Shown here piece after piece: positions 43,875 to 52,755 of a DNA stretch of 64,000 bases. Within the stretch, counting starts at the first letter, position 1, and every line of letters begins with the position of its first letter. Location of the stretch: contig CAZMZP010000003.1 in NCBI GenBank assembly GCA_964570935.1, forward strand, positions 1 through 64,000, given 5' to 3'. The DNA comes from JAFGJU01 sp964570935 (GTDB taxonomy: Bacteria; Eisenbacteria; RBG-16-71-46; JAFGJU01). Under the pieces are notes generated by a model. It made no database searches, had not been told where the DNA came from, and was given only the letters and a program-made list of their open reading frames with translations. Both the position numbers and the translations under genes were made by a program.

Positions 43875-44798
43875 TCAGTCGGCTTCCAGAGCGTCCACGA
43901 TGGCCTGGCCGCCCTCGTCCAGTATTCTCTTGGCCAGCTTGGCGCCTATCGCCACTTCCTCTCCAAGCTCGCCTGTTTCCACGTCTTTGAAAAGGCACTT
44001 GCCGTCTGGGCTCGCGATGAACGCCTCCACCACGAGCTCGTTCCCGTTCGTCCTGCCCAACGCGCCGCAGGGCAGGAGACCCGACGCGCCCACGGCCCTC
44101 AGGAACGAGAGCTCGGCGTTGATCTCCGCCCTGGACACCGCGTCGTCCAGGTGCTTCACCAGCTTCAGAGTCTCCTTCTCCGCCCGTCTCACTTCGAGGC
44201 AAAGGGAGCCCTGGCCCACGGCAGGCAGACACAACGCCGTCGTGAAAATCTCAGTCACCTTGTCCTGCCAGCCCATGCTCTCGGCGTCCGCGGCCGAGAT
44301 GACCACGCCGTCAAACACTCCGGCGGCCATTCTCTTTATCTGAGTCTCGACCGTTACGTCCGTCCACACCACGTCCAGGTCCGAACGATAGTGCAGGAGC
44401 TGGGCCTTAACCCTGAGACTGGAAGTGGCCACGCGCGCGCCCGAGTCCAGGTCGTCCAGTATGCGGTCCCTGAGACAGATGAGCGCGTCGAACGGCGTGA
44501 TCCTCTTCGTGACCGCGCCGATCTGTATCTCCTTCGGGAGCTGCGGCGTGACGTCGGTCATGCTGGACAGGGCCACGTCTATCTTGCGCGCGACGAGCGC
44601 CTTCTCCAGCTCGTTCAGGTCGGCCGCGTTCTCTCTCCCCCTGTAATCAACCTTGTGCTCCTTCTTCACGGGAACGACGACCAGCTGCGTCTTGACGCCC
44701 GCGCTCGAGCACGCCAGCGCCGCATTTACGTTCTCGCCGTTGAGAGCTTCCAGCTTGCTCGACCCGATGCCGATTCTTATCGAGCGTGAAGTGCGCAT
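43875..44798 (-). CDS. hemC: Divergent porphobilinogen deaminase (HemC) homologue lacking the canonical cofactor Cys
   Basis: 307 residues from the ATG at 44798 (GGAG eight bases upstream; an earlier TTG at 44828 is less likely). The HemC fold is clear: RIGIGSSKLEAL, ALSSMTDVTPQLP, ARVATSSLRVKAQLLHYRSDLDV, LPAVGQGSLCLEVRR, and a C-terminal domain with FLRAVGASGLLPCGAL. Compared with typical HemC the catalytic Asp (in TDV) is kept, but the first substrate Arg (GTRxS), the Lys of SxKD, one Arg of SSLRR and the RGN segment are changed. The Cys that binds the dipyrromethane cofactor (GGCQVP) is Gly; a Cys lies four residues later. It could be an altered HemC or a repurposed paralogue. No other heme genes are nearby. 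Confidence 0.7.
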   Translation of the reverse strand: MRTSRSIRIGIGSSKLEALNGENVNAALACSSAGVKTQLVVVPVKKEHKVDYRGRENAADLNELEKALVARKIDVALSSMTDVTPQLPKEIQIGAVTKRITPFDALICLRDRILDDLDSGARVATSSLRVKAQLLHYRSDLDVVWTDVTVETQIKRMAAGVFDGVVISAADAESMGWQDKVTEIFTTALCLPAVGQGSLCLEVRRAEKETLKLVKHLDDAVSRAEINAELSFLRAVGASGLLPCGALGRTNGNELVVEAFIASPDGKCLFKDVETGELGEEVAIGAKLAKRILDEGGQAIVDALEAD

Positions 44799-44939
44799 GT
44801 TAGTTGCTCCGTTTGCAGGCAGTGTCAAGGATTCGGACCCCGGCGCGGGCCGGAGCCCGGGACCTCCGGCAGGAGACCCAAACTGAAGTCAAGCTAGCAC
44901 AACACCATGTGTCAGTCAATCCCCGGAGGCTCACGGGGC

Positions 44940-45947
44940 TCAGACCGTGACGCGGTCCTTCGGTCTGTACAGTCCTAGGCCCAGCAGCAGAAGCAGCGCG
45001 GCCAGCACGACGACGACCGCGAGAGAGAAGACCGGATCCCCGACGCGCCGCATGAGGAGTCCCGAGGCGCCTAGCGCGAGGCAGACGAGGTAGATGACCA
45101 CGGCGGTCTTGCGGGTGGAAGCGAGGCGGGCGGCCAGCCGGTGGGACGTGTGGTCCTTGCCTCCCTGGTAAATCCTCCGATGCTCTTTCATTCTCACGAG
45201 TGTCACGAAGCTGATGTCGAAGACCGGGTAACCAAGCACGACGACCGCCGCTGCGACGGACTCGAAGTCCGCGCTGCCTGCCGCCGCGACGGACAACGCC
45301 GCCAGAAGATAGCCCAACGGCAGGCTCCCGGCGTCACCCAGGAAAATGCCGGCCGGCGAGAAATTGTATTTCAGGAACCCGAGCGATGCTCCGAGGAGAG
45401 AGGCGGCCAGGATTACGCCGGCCCAGTGCTGTTCAGCGAAAAGAAGAAGCAAAAACGCCAGCGACGCGACCGCGGCGACCCCGCCCGCAACGCCGTCCAT
45501 GTTATCCAGGAAATTGGTGGCGTTCATGATGGCCACCACCCAGACGACGGCCAGCGGGAAGAAGAAATCCCCGCGCGTCCAGCCTGCCGCGTAGCATCCC
45601 CAGACGAGAAGGACCGCGCAGAGAGCCTGGGCGCCCAGCTTCAGCTTCGCGGACATTCCCTTCCTGTCGTCGTAGAGTCCCAGGCCGAAAGACGCCAGAA
45701 ACCCCAGGATGACCAGGAGCTCCGGGAACGTCGTCTCGAGTCCGGAGGCAATGTGCGTGACTGTCCAGGCGAGCACGACCGAAGTCACGACGGCCACTCC
45801 GCCGAGAAGCGGGACCGTCGAGCTGTGGAACCTCTTCCCGTCGGGCACGTCCACGAACGAGACCCGCAGGGCGAGCGTTCTCACCAGCGGAGTCAGTGCG
45901 AGGGAAAGAACGAGTGCAACGGGAAAAGCAATAAGGAAGGTCATCAC
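44940..45947 (-). CDS. Polyprenyl-phosphate sugar-1-phosphate transferase (WecA/TagO/MraY-like)
   Basis: 335 residues, about 10-11 membrane helices. It would transfer a sugar-1-phosphate, typically GlcNAc-1-P, from UDP-sugar to undecaprenyl phosphate, starting polymer synthesis. Active-site markers: GLYDDRKGMSAKLKL (Mg2+ DD), NATNFLDNMDGVAGG, FLGDAGSLPLGY and GGKDHTSHRL (cytosolic His motif). GTG/ATG start pair at 45947/45944. It stands at the downstream end of the exopolysaccharide locus and is its likely initiating enzyme. Confidence 0.9.
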   Translation of the reverse strand: MMTFLIAFPVALVLSLALTPLVRTLALRVSFVDVPDGKRFHSSTVPLLGGVAVVTSVVLAWTVTHIASGLETTFPELLVILGFLASFGLGLYDDRKGMSAKLKLGAQALCAVLLVWGCYAAGWTRGDFFFPLAVVWVVAIMNATNFLDNMDGVAGGVAAVASLAFLLLLFAEQHWAGVILAASLLGASLGFLKYNFSPAGIFLGDAGSLPLGYLLAALSVAAAGSADFESVAAAVVVLGYPVFDISFVTLVRMKEHRRIYQGGKDHTSHRLAARLASTRKTAVVIYLVCLALGASGLLMRRVGDPVFSLAVVVVLAALLLLLGLGLYRPKDRVTV

Positions 45948-46016
45948 GCGTCAACCCAAACCAGGATCCGAAATGGGAGCCGACGGACAGCAGACTATGG
46001 AGGGGTCAGAGAAGTG

Positions 46017-47057
46017 TCAAGCCTTTTTGACCGATGCCGAGGCGAACATCGCGGAAGAGCTCGCGCACGGCAGGCCCTGAGGCGTGGCTATGTCGAGTCT
46101 CTCGCAGACGTCGTTGATGGTCAGCACCAGGAGCTCATCCAGAGACACCGTGGGCCTGTAGTCGACCAGGGACTGGATCTTCTTGAGGTCCGGCACCCGG
46201 CGCTTCATGTCCTCGAAGCCGCCTTCGTACGCCTTCTCGTATGGCACGTGTACTATCGGCGAGGAGCTCCGCGTGAGCTCCTTTATCTTCCTGGCGAGTC
46301 CTTCTATCGTGATCTCCTCGTCGGTGCCGATGTTGAACACCTGGCCCACCGCCTCCGGGTGTTCGGACAGCATCAGCACTCCGCTGACAATGTCCCCGAC
46401 GTACGAGAAGCACCTCGACTGCTTTCCTGTTCCGTACACCGTCATGGGCTGACCCTTGAGCGCCTGGGTCACGAGACGGGGTACGACCATGCCGTAGTCG
46501 CCCGTCTGCCGAGGGCCGCAGCTGTTGAAGCATCTGACTATGACGGTAGGCAGGCTCCTCTCGCGCCAGTACGCGAAGGCCAGGAACTCGTCCACGGCCT
46601 TACCGGTCGCGTAACTCCACCTGGACACCGCAGTCGGCCCCAGGACACGGTCGTCACCCTCCTTGAGCGGCACGCCGTTGCCCTTGCCGTAAACTTCCGA
46701 ACTGGAGAACAGCACGACTTTCTTCATCTCGGCGCAGGCCTCTTCGAGCACGACCTCCGCGCCCCTGATGTTGTTTATTAATGACTTGAGAGGATACTTG
46801 ACGACGTAGGCCACGCCGACGGCCGCGGCAAGATGGAACACCATGTCGCACTGCGTCATCACTTCGGCGACCAGGTCCCTGTCCAGAACGGTCCCGTAGT
46901 GCCAGTGGAACATGGGGTTATCCATGAGATGGGCTATGTTCTGCTCGCGCCCGGTAGAAAGATCGTCTATTACCCAGACCTCATCGCCCCTGCCCAGCAA
47001 AGCTTCAACGAGGTGCGACCCGATGAATCCGGCACCGCCAGTCACGAGGACTTTCAT
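46017..47057 (-). CDS. NAD-dependent nucleotide-sugar epimerase/dehydratase (extended SDR)
   Basis: 346 residues. Rossmann motif VTGGAGFIGSHLVEAL (4-19), ADP-ribose DDLSTG, the catalytic SSSEVYGKG and YATGK (Tyr-x-x-x-Lys), then VRCFNSCGPRQ and VFNIGTDEEITI. The family covers UDP-glucose 4-epimerases, UDP-glucuronate decarboxylases and related enzymes; the exact substrate is not readable. A Ser-rich tail of about 25 residues is extra. ATG at 47057. It supplies a nucleotide sugar to the exopolysaccharide locus. Confidence 0.85.
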   Translation of the reverse strand: MKVLVTGGAGFIGSHLVEALLGRGDEVWVIDDLSTGREQNIAHLMDNPMFHWHYGTVLDRDLVAEVMTQCDMVFHLAAAVGVAYVVKYPLKSLINNIRGAEVVLEEACAEMKKVVLFSSSEVYGKGNGVPLKEGDDRVLGPTAVSRWSYATGKAVDEFLAFAYWRERSLPTVIVRCFNSCGPRQTGDYGMVVPRLVTQALKGQPMTVYGTGKQSRCFSYVGDIVSGVLMLSEHPEAVGQVFNIGTDEEITIEGLARKIKELTRSSSPIVHVPYEKAYEGGFEDMKRRVPDLKKIQSLVDYRPTVSLDELLVLTINDVCERLDIATPQGLPCASSSAMFASASVKKA

Positions 47058-47453
47058 TTGAGGCCTACCTCCATGTACTTACGCAGAGAATACCAGGCGA
47101 GGAAGCCTGTGAGGGGGACAAACCTTCGCCCGAAGACGACCAACGGTCAGCCGCCCTTGATGATTGCACCAAAGTACGTTAAGGTCACTATCTTGTCAAG
47201 GGTTTTTATACTTCTCTAGTGCGTTGGGATTTCCACTGTTAGCTGGTCGCAGCCCGGCGCCGGACGCACAGCACCAGGCGGATCATCCCGGCTGTCCAGA
47301 CTGACATTTTCCGTGCCAAGACTAGAACGGCGCGGCCCGGCGGCCCACAGGCACGAAGCCCGGACCGTCGCGCCGCGCCGGAAGTGACTATCCAATCCGG
47401 CATCACCGGCGGCAAGTCAAGCGCCCAGTTCGCGTTCACCCTGCTTCTTACCC
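47058..47453. other. Intergenic region inside the exopolysaccharide locus
   Basis: About 396 bases between the wecB stop and the epimerase start. A promoter candidate lies at 47171-47199. The rest is GC-rich sequence with inverted-repeat character near 47260-47390 (GCGCGGCCCGGCGG and neighbours) but no gene I can support. Confidence 0.4.
47171..47199 (-). promoter_or_regulatory. Candidate promoter for the epimerase gene
   Basis: On the minus strand a perfect TTGACA (47194-47199), 17 bases, then TACTTT (47171-47176; three of six but with the key A2 and T6). Surrounding sequence is AT-richer than average. It would split the epimerase and initiator genes from the wecB-led part of the locus. Confidence 0.45.
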
Positions 47454-48542
47454 CTAACCCCCAACCACAAAACGCTCCAGCACCGTCACAATCCTTGCCG
47501 ATGCGTCTCCCGCGCCAAACCTGTCTGTCCTGGCCGAAGCCGGCAGGAAGTTCGCCAGTGCATCCAGTGCCTTAGATACCTCCGTTCCCACGAGAAGGTT
47601 CCAGCCGTCCTCGACAGTCTCCACCCATTCCGTCTCATTCCTGAGCGTGATGCAGGGCGTGCCCAGAATGTAGGCCTCTTTCTGCATGCCTCCCGAGTCT
47701 GTCAGGACGGCGCGGGCGTTCTTCTCCAGCTGGAGCATGTCCAGGTAGCCCAGGGGCGGAGCAAGCAGGACTCCCTTCGCCGAGGCCAGGCGCGCTTCCA
47801 GGCCGTGCGTCTTGAGCGCCTCCTTCGTGCGGGGATGCACCGGAAACACGACCATGAAGGGCGAGGAGCAGAGTATGTCGACTATCCTGGACAGGTTCTC
47901 CGGGTCGTCGGTGTTCCCCGCCCTGTGGACGGTGGCCACCACGAATTGCCTTGGCGCCAAACCCAGCTGGTCCATGAGCGAGGACCTTTGTTCGGCCTTG
48001 TCCGCGTGGTCCATCAGGGCGTCCACCATGACGTCGCCCACCAGGTGCACGCCGTTCTTGATTCCTTCCGCCGCGAGGTTCTTGACCGCCGTCGGCGTGG
48101 GAGCGAACAGCAGGGTCGAGACTCTGTCGGCCACCACTCGGTTCACCTCTTCCGGCATGGCCATGTCGAAGCTTCTGAGTCCCGCCTCCACGTGAGCCAG
48201 CGGCACGTTGAGCTTCGCCGCGGTCAGCGCGCCGGCCAGGGTCGAGTTGGTGTCGCCGTAAACGAGAACGAGCCCGGGTTTCTCGCGGACCAGGACTTCC
48301 TCCAGCCTCTCCATTACGGCGCCCGTCTGCGCCGCGTGGCTCCCGGAGCCCACGCCCAGCGAGAAGTCGGGCCTTGGAATTTCCATCTCGTCGAAGAAGA
48401 CGTCCGACATGTCGGCGTCGTAGTGCTGTCCGGTGTGCACCAGGATTTCGTCGAACTTCGCCCTGAGGGCGCGTGTCACGGGCGAGGCTTTGATGAACTG
48501 TGGTCGCGCGCCGACCACGCTCAATATCCTGAGTCTTCTCAT
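47454..48542 (-). CDS. wecB: UDP-N-acetylglucosamine 2-epimerase (non-hydrolysing)
   Basis: 362 residues. Converts UDP-GlcNAc to UDP-ManNAc for surface polymers. Markers: VVGARPQFIKASPVTRAL, TGQHYDADMSDVFFDEM, VYGDTNSTLAGALTAAKLNVPLAHVEAGLRSFD, MPEEVNRVVAD, and DSGGMQKEAYILGTPCITLRNETEW. ATG at 48542 with GAGGCGA upstream; nine bases separate it from the oxidoreductase gene before it. Confidence 0.93.
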   Translation of the reverse strand: MRRLRILSVVGARPQFIKASPVTRALRAKFDEILVHTGQHYDADMSDVFFDEMEIPRPDFSLGVGSGSHAAQTGAVMERLEEVLVREKPGLVLVYGDTNSTLAGALTAAKLNVPLAHVEAGLRSFDMAMPEEVNRVVADRVSTLLFAPTPTAVKNLAAEGIKNGVHLVGDVMVDALMDHADKAEQRSSLMDQLGLAPRQFVVATVHRAGNTDDPENLSRIVDILCSSPFMVVFPVHPRTKEALKTHGLEARLASAKGVLLAPPLGYLDMLQLEKNARAVLTDSGGMQKEAYILGTPCITLRNETEWVETVEDGWNLLVGTEVSKALDALANFLPASARTDRFGAGDASARIVTVLERFVVGG

Positions 48543-48551
48543 GCGGTCGCC

Positions 48552-49559
48552 TCAGTGGATGTTGACGAGAGTGCCCGACTGGGACAGGGATTTCTGTGCG
48601 GCCTCCAGTACCTTCACCACTGCCAGGCCGTCCTCCGCGCCGGTCAGCGGCTGCCGGCCGTGCTCGATGCAGTCGACGAAGTGCTCGCACTCTATCCTGA
48701 GGGGTTCTCTCATGTCGACGCGTGGAATCAGTATGTCCCCCACCCTCAGGCTCACCGCCTCCGCGTAGGACTTGTAGTCGGGCGAGTAGTCCACGCCCTT
48801 GTCGTACACGCGTATCTTCTCCGAGGCCTCCATGTCGTCGAACACGGCCATCTTCTTCTTACCCACTATCGTCAGCTTCCTGATCTTGTGAGGGTCCAGC
48901 CAGCTCACGTGGACGTGGGCCATTCGGTTTCCTTCGAACAGGATCGTGAGAAAGACGACGTCCTCGACCCCGGGCTTCAGATAGCACTGCCCCACGGCGG
49001 ACACCGAGACCGGCCTCGCGCCGATGAGGTGGAGTATCACGGCGATGTCGTGGGGCGCGAAATTCCACAGCGCGTTCTCGTCCTGCCTGACCTTTCCCAG
49101 GTTCACCCGGGTGGAGTAGGCGTACAGCACGTCCCCCAGGTCGCCGGCGTCTATGTACTGTTTGAGGAGCTTCACCGCGGGGTGGTAGCGCAGCAGATGC
49201 CCGACCATCAGCACCTTCTTCGTCCTGGCGCTCGTTTCCACCAGCACCTCGGCGTCCTTCGTGGACAGTGTGAGCGGCTTCTCCACGAAGACGTGCTTCC
49301 CTCTTTCCATGGCCTGTTTGGCCAGCGCGAGGTGTGAGGAGGGCTGCGTCGCCACCACGACGGCGTCCACCTCAGAGGAGCTCAGGACCGTCTCGAAATC
49401 GGTGACGAACTCAGTCTCGGGAAACGACGCCTTGAGTTTGTCCAGCGCGGCCCTGTCCTGGTCGCACACGAACTTGAGAGAGCTGGACTTCATACTGCGG
49501 AAGTTCCTTATCAGATTGGGCCCCCAGTAACCCGCGCCCACTACCGCGATCCTGACCAT
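48552..49559 (-). CDS. Gfo/Idh/MocA-family oxidoreductase
   Basis: 335 residues. NAD-binding VVGAGYWGPNLIRNF at the start, the EKPL motif (VFVEKPLTLS, Lys near 95) and a C-terminal alpha/beta substrate domain (NFAPHDIAVILHLIG contains the catalytic His region). In surface-sugar loci such enzymes oxidise UDP-linked sugars such as UDP-GlcNAc uronic acids (WlbA/WbpB type); the neighbouring wecB supports a related role. ATG at 49559 with GGAGGTAAGG directly upstream. Confidence 0.85.
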   Translation of the reverse strand: MVRIAVVGAGYWGPNLIRNFRSMKSSSLKFVCDQDRAALDKLKASFPETEFVTDFETVLSSSEVDAVVVATQPSSHLALAKQAMERGKHVFVEKPLTLSTKDAEVLVETSARTKKVLMVGHLLRYHPAVKLLKQYIDAGDLGDVLYAYSTRVNLGKVRQDENALWNFAPHDIAVILHLIGARPVSVSAVGQCYLKPGVEDVVFLTILFEGNRMAHVHVSWLDPHKIRKLTIVGKKKMAVFDDMEASEKIRVYDKGVDYSPDYKSYAEAVSLRVGDILIPRVDMREPLRIECEHFVDCIEHGRQPLTGAEDGLAVVKVLEAAQKSLSQSGTLVNIH

Positions 49560-49649
49560 CCTTACCTCCGTGCAAAGTTTGAGAGCGGAACTCGAGTGTC
49601 CAGCATCCGTCCGCCGGCATACCGGCTTCCGACGCTCGACCCGCGGCCC

Positions 49650-51506
49650 TCAACCCGCGATACGAGGGATTTCCGCCGGCGCCCTGCCCTCGACGAAGAT
49701 CGAGGACCAGAGCTCGACGTTGAGCATTCTCCAGATGAGGGCGCTGTTGTCCCTGGCGCCCCTCGCGTGTTCGGTTACGATTCTAACAGCGGCCTCGCTG
49801 CTGAGAAAACCTCTGCGTTTCACCTCGGCCGACTCGAAATACTTGACGATGGCCGGACCCCTGGCCCTGAACCAGACGTCGACGGGCGTGGGAAAGCCCA
49901 TCTTGTCCGTGCGGGCCAGGATTTCGGCAGGTATCCGGTCCTTCGCCGCCTGCCTGAGCAGGTACTTCGTGAGCCCTCTGCGCATCATGTACTTGTAAGG
50001 CACGGACGACGCCAGCTCGACTATCCGGTAGTCGAGAAGCGGCACCCTGGACTCCAGCGACGCGGCCATGCTGGCCCTGTCCTCGACGTGAAGGAGGCCT
50101 TGTAAGTATTCCTTGAGGTCCGTGTACAGCAGTCTTTCGAACCCGTTAAGGCGCGCCGGCGCCGCGCGCCGGGGAAGCTGCCGGGCCAGCCGGCCAAGCT
50201 CCGGGGAGAGCACGTCCGCCGGCTCCGGAGCGGACAGCCGTTTCAGGAACAGCGGCACGTCAGTACGGCCGCGGTTGACCACAAACGCAAGGAAGTCGGC
50301 CGCCAGAGTCGCGGGCGCCCCCCTGTCGAACCTGAGCCTGGCGCAGTCCCGGAGTCGAGCCAGGAAGTACGGCCTGTAGTACCTGGGATAGCCGGCGAAC
50401 AGCTCGTCCCCGCCCTGCCCGCCCAGCACAACTTTGACGTGCTTCTTGGCCATGAGGGACACGGTGTACTGCGGGAAGACTCCCGGGCCCACCACCGGCT
50501 CGTCCAGGTACCACACGAGGAGCGGGAGCTTGTCGAAGAACTCCTCCCCGGTGGGCACGACTTCGTGGTGCTCAGTGCGGCACGCCTGGGTCACAAGCTT
50601 GACGTATCGTCTCTCGTCGTACTGCGCCCCCTCGTCGAATGCCCCGGAGAAGGTCTTGAGCCCGTGGCCCAGCGTCCGGCAGGCGGTCGACACGATGGCG
50701 CTCGAGTCTATTCCTCCGCTCAGGTACGCGCCCACCGGCACGTCGCTCCTCAGGCGCAGCCTGACCGAGTCGGACACCAGCGACGCCAGTTCTTCCACGT
50801 AGTGTTTCTCGCCCGCGTCGCCGCCCCGCCCCGGCTCGACGTCCCACCACGTCCGCGTGGTGACACGCCCGTCGCGGAGGGTGAGAAAGTGACCGGGCAT
50901 CAGCTTCTTCACGCCGGAGAGAAAGGTGCCTTCCCCGGTGACGTAGGACCTGACCATGTACTCCGCGACGGACGCGGCCTCGGGAACGGGCGTCAGGAGC
51001 GAGGTTGTGAGCAGGGCCTTCGTCTCGGACGCGAACACGAGACCGCCGTCCTTCTCGAAGTAGTAGAACGGCTTCACGCCCAGCCGGTCCCTGGCCGCGA
51101 AGAGCTTCTTCCGCTGCCTGTCCCAAATCACGAAGGCGAACATGCCGTTGAAGCTGTTGAGGCACTGCTCGCCGTATTCCTGGTAGCTGTGGAGGACGAC
51201 CTCGGTGTCGGACCTGGTCCGGAACCTGTGCCCTTTGTCTTCCAGCGCCCGCCTGAGCTCGACGTAGTTGTACACCTCGCCGTTCAGGACGATGGTCAGA
51301 TTCCCGTCGTCCGTCGACATGGGTTGGCCGCCGCACTCGACGTCTATGATGCTGAGACGCGCGTGCCCCAGCGCGACCGACTCGTCAAAATGGAAGCCCT
51401 CGCCGTCCGGCCCGCGGTGTCTCAGGGCATCCACCATGCCGCGCAGCATGTTCCCGGCCGCGGGCTGCTGCGCGTGTCTGCCCACTATGCCGCATATTCC
51501 GCACAT
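49650..51506 (-). CDS. asnB: Glutamine-hydrolysing asparagine synthase-like amidotransferase
   Basis: 618 residues from the ATG at 51506, chosen because it places the nucleophile Cys at position 2 (MCGICGIVG), as the Ntn-type glutaminase needs; the frame is open 14 codons further. Glutaminase marks: LRHRGPDGEG, HARLSIIDV, NGEVYNY, RSDTEVV. Synthetase half: LSGGIDSSAIVS (PP-loop) and GGQGGDELFAGYPRY. Members in polysaccharide loci amidate uronic acids or other acids, so it need not make free asparagine. Together with the next gene it resembles the pair found in exosortase-linked exopolysaccharide loci. Confidence 0.9.
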   Translation of the reverse strand: MCGICGIVGRHAQQPAAGNMLRGMVDALRHRGPDGEGFHFDESVALGHARLSIIDVECGGQPMSTDDGNLTIVLNGEVYNYVELRRALEDKGHRFRTRSDTEVVLHSYQEYGEQCLNSFNGMFAFVIWDRQRKKLFAARDRLGVKPFYYFEKDGGLVFASETKALLTTSLLTPVPEAASVAEYMVRSYVTGEGTFLSGVKKLMPGHFLTLRDGRVTTRTWWDVEPGRGGDAGEKHYVEELASLVSDSVRLRLRSDVPVGAYLSGGIDSSAIVSTACRTLGHGLKTFSGAFDEGAQYDERRYVKLVTQACRTEHHEVVPTGEEFFDKLPLLVWYLDEPVVGPGVFPQYTVSLMAKKHVKVVLGGQGGDELFAGYPRYYRPYFLARLRDCARLRFDRGAPATLAADFLAFVVNRGRTDVPLFLKRLSAPEPADVLSPELGRLARQLPRRAAPARLNGFERLLYTDLKEYLQGLLHVEDRASMAASLESRVPLLDYRIVELASSVPYKYMMRRGLTKYLLRQAAKDRIPAEILARTDKMGFPTPVDVWFRARGPAIVKYFESAEVKRRGFLSSEAAVRIVTEHARGARDNSALIWRMLNVELWSSIFVEGRAPAEIPRIAG

Positions 51507-51567
51507 ACGTTCTTCCCGGGCCTGAATCTGGATCGCGGTCTGACTCATCGGGTCGCGGCTCAGCCGG

Positions 51568-52755
51568 TCAACCGGGGAGCTTACGTTCCCTCGCGATCTC
51601 GGCGATTCTGTTAGTCGCGAGCCGCCACGTGAAGTTTCTCTCGACGAACTTTCTGCCGTTAGCCGAGATGTAGCGCTGGAGGGGAATGTCTTCCATCAGC
51701 GTGACTACGCGAGCCGCGAATTCCCAGGGCTCCGCCGCCAGGGCGATTTCCTCTTCGTCCTTGGCGCCCAGTCCCTCGTTCACGCACGGAGTAGCCACGA
51801 CGGGGACGCCGGCCGCCATGGCCTCGAGGACCTTGTTCTGCAGCCCCGCGCAGTACCTGAGAGGAGCCACGAACACCGCGGAGCGGTTCAGGGTGGCGTT
51901 CAGGTCCTCCACGAAACCCATCACCATGACCTGCTTGTCTTTCTTCAGCCGCTTCAGCGACGGATGAAGGCCCGGGCCTATGACGCAGAATCTGCAGTCA
52001 GGCCGCTCCTTCCGAATGACCCGGAAGATCTCGTTGTAGAAGTGGAGGACGGCGTCCACGTTGTGAGGCACCCCCAGGTGCCCCACGAATGTCACGATGT
52101 TCGAGGGGCGGGCCTGCGACGGCGTGAACCGTTCCAGGTCCACACCGTTGGGGATCACCCGAACGTTCGCGGACCCGGACATCTCCCTGAGCGCGCCGGC
52201 CTCCGCCTCCGACACCACCCAGCATTCGTCGAACGAGCGGGCGAGCGAGGCCTCGTACGCGCGGATTCGCGGAAGCTCCGTAGAGTAGATTCGCCGGTTG
52301 ATGCCGCGCCTGTAAGGCAGCGAGCGTTCGATTTCGCGGGAGATGACGTCGGTGAAGTCTACGAGCTTGTAGCACGGCGCCCTGTCGGGCACGAACTGGG
52401 CCATCCTGAACAGATGGACGTACACGAGGTCGAAGTCCTCTCTGGCCAGCCTCTCGCGGACCGCGTGTGCCATCTCGGGGCTCTCGTAGTAGGCCACCTG
52501 GAGCGGAGTGGCGCCCGGCAGACGCCTCGCGCAGGACAGCCACGACGACAGCGGCGACTGGTTGACCAGCGTCATGGACTTGCAGTAAGCCCGCAGGGAC
52601 CCGGAAACCTCTCTTTCGCGCCTGCTGCAGACGAACGAGGCAAGGTGAATCTCGTGCCCGCTCGCTGACAGGTGTTTGATGACGTTGAATGCCCGCAGCC
52701 TGTCGCCCCTGTCGGGTGGGAACGGCAGGCGGGAGGTCAGAAACAGAATCTTCAT
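51568..52755 (-). CDS. Glycosyltransferase family 4, exosortase/EPS-associated sugar transferase type
   Basis: 395 residues starting at the ATG at 52755, which overlaps the DUF362 stop (ATGA). The N-terminus MKILFLTSRLPFPPDRGDR then LRAFNVIKHLSASGHEIHL matches the pattern of the PEP-CTERM/exosortase-associated transferase family. The GT4 core shows VTFVGHLGVPHNVDAVLHFYNEIF, FCVIGPG, and the donor-site run FVAPLRYCAGLQNKVLEAMAAGVPVVAT. The frame is open 42 codons further upstream, inside the preceding gene, and this is not used. No exosortase gene is in the window. Confidence 0.85.
   Translation of the reverse strand: MKILFLTSRLPFPPDRGDRLRAFNVIKHLSASGHEIHLASFVCSRREREVSGSLRAYCKSMTLVNQSPLSSWLSCARRLPGATPLQVAYYESPEMAHAVRERLAREDFDLVYVHLFRMAQFVPDRAPCYKLVDFTDVISREIERSLPYRRGINRRIYSTELPRIRAYEASLARSFDECWVVSEAEAGALREMSGSANVRVIPNGVDLERFTPSQARPSNIVTFVGHLGVPHNVDAVLHFYNEIFRVIRKERPDCRFCVIGPGLHPSLKRLKKDKQVMVMGFVEDLNATLNRSAVFVAPLRYCAGLQNKVLEAMAAGVPVVATPCVNEGLGAKDEEEIALAAEPWEFAARVVTLMEDIPLQRYISANGRKFVERNFTWRLATNRIAEIARERKLPG

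Noticed and set aside
42320..43990. 556-codon plus-strand frame over serS
   Set aside because: Antisense shadow of seryl-tRNA synthetase and the kinase gene.
44823..44828. TTGACA as a promoter for the HemC-like gene
   Set aside because: No acceptable -10 box follows at 16-18 bases, and the position would leave almost no leader.
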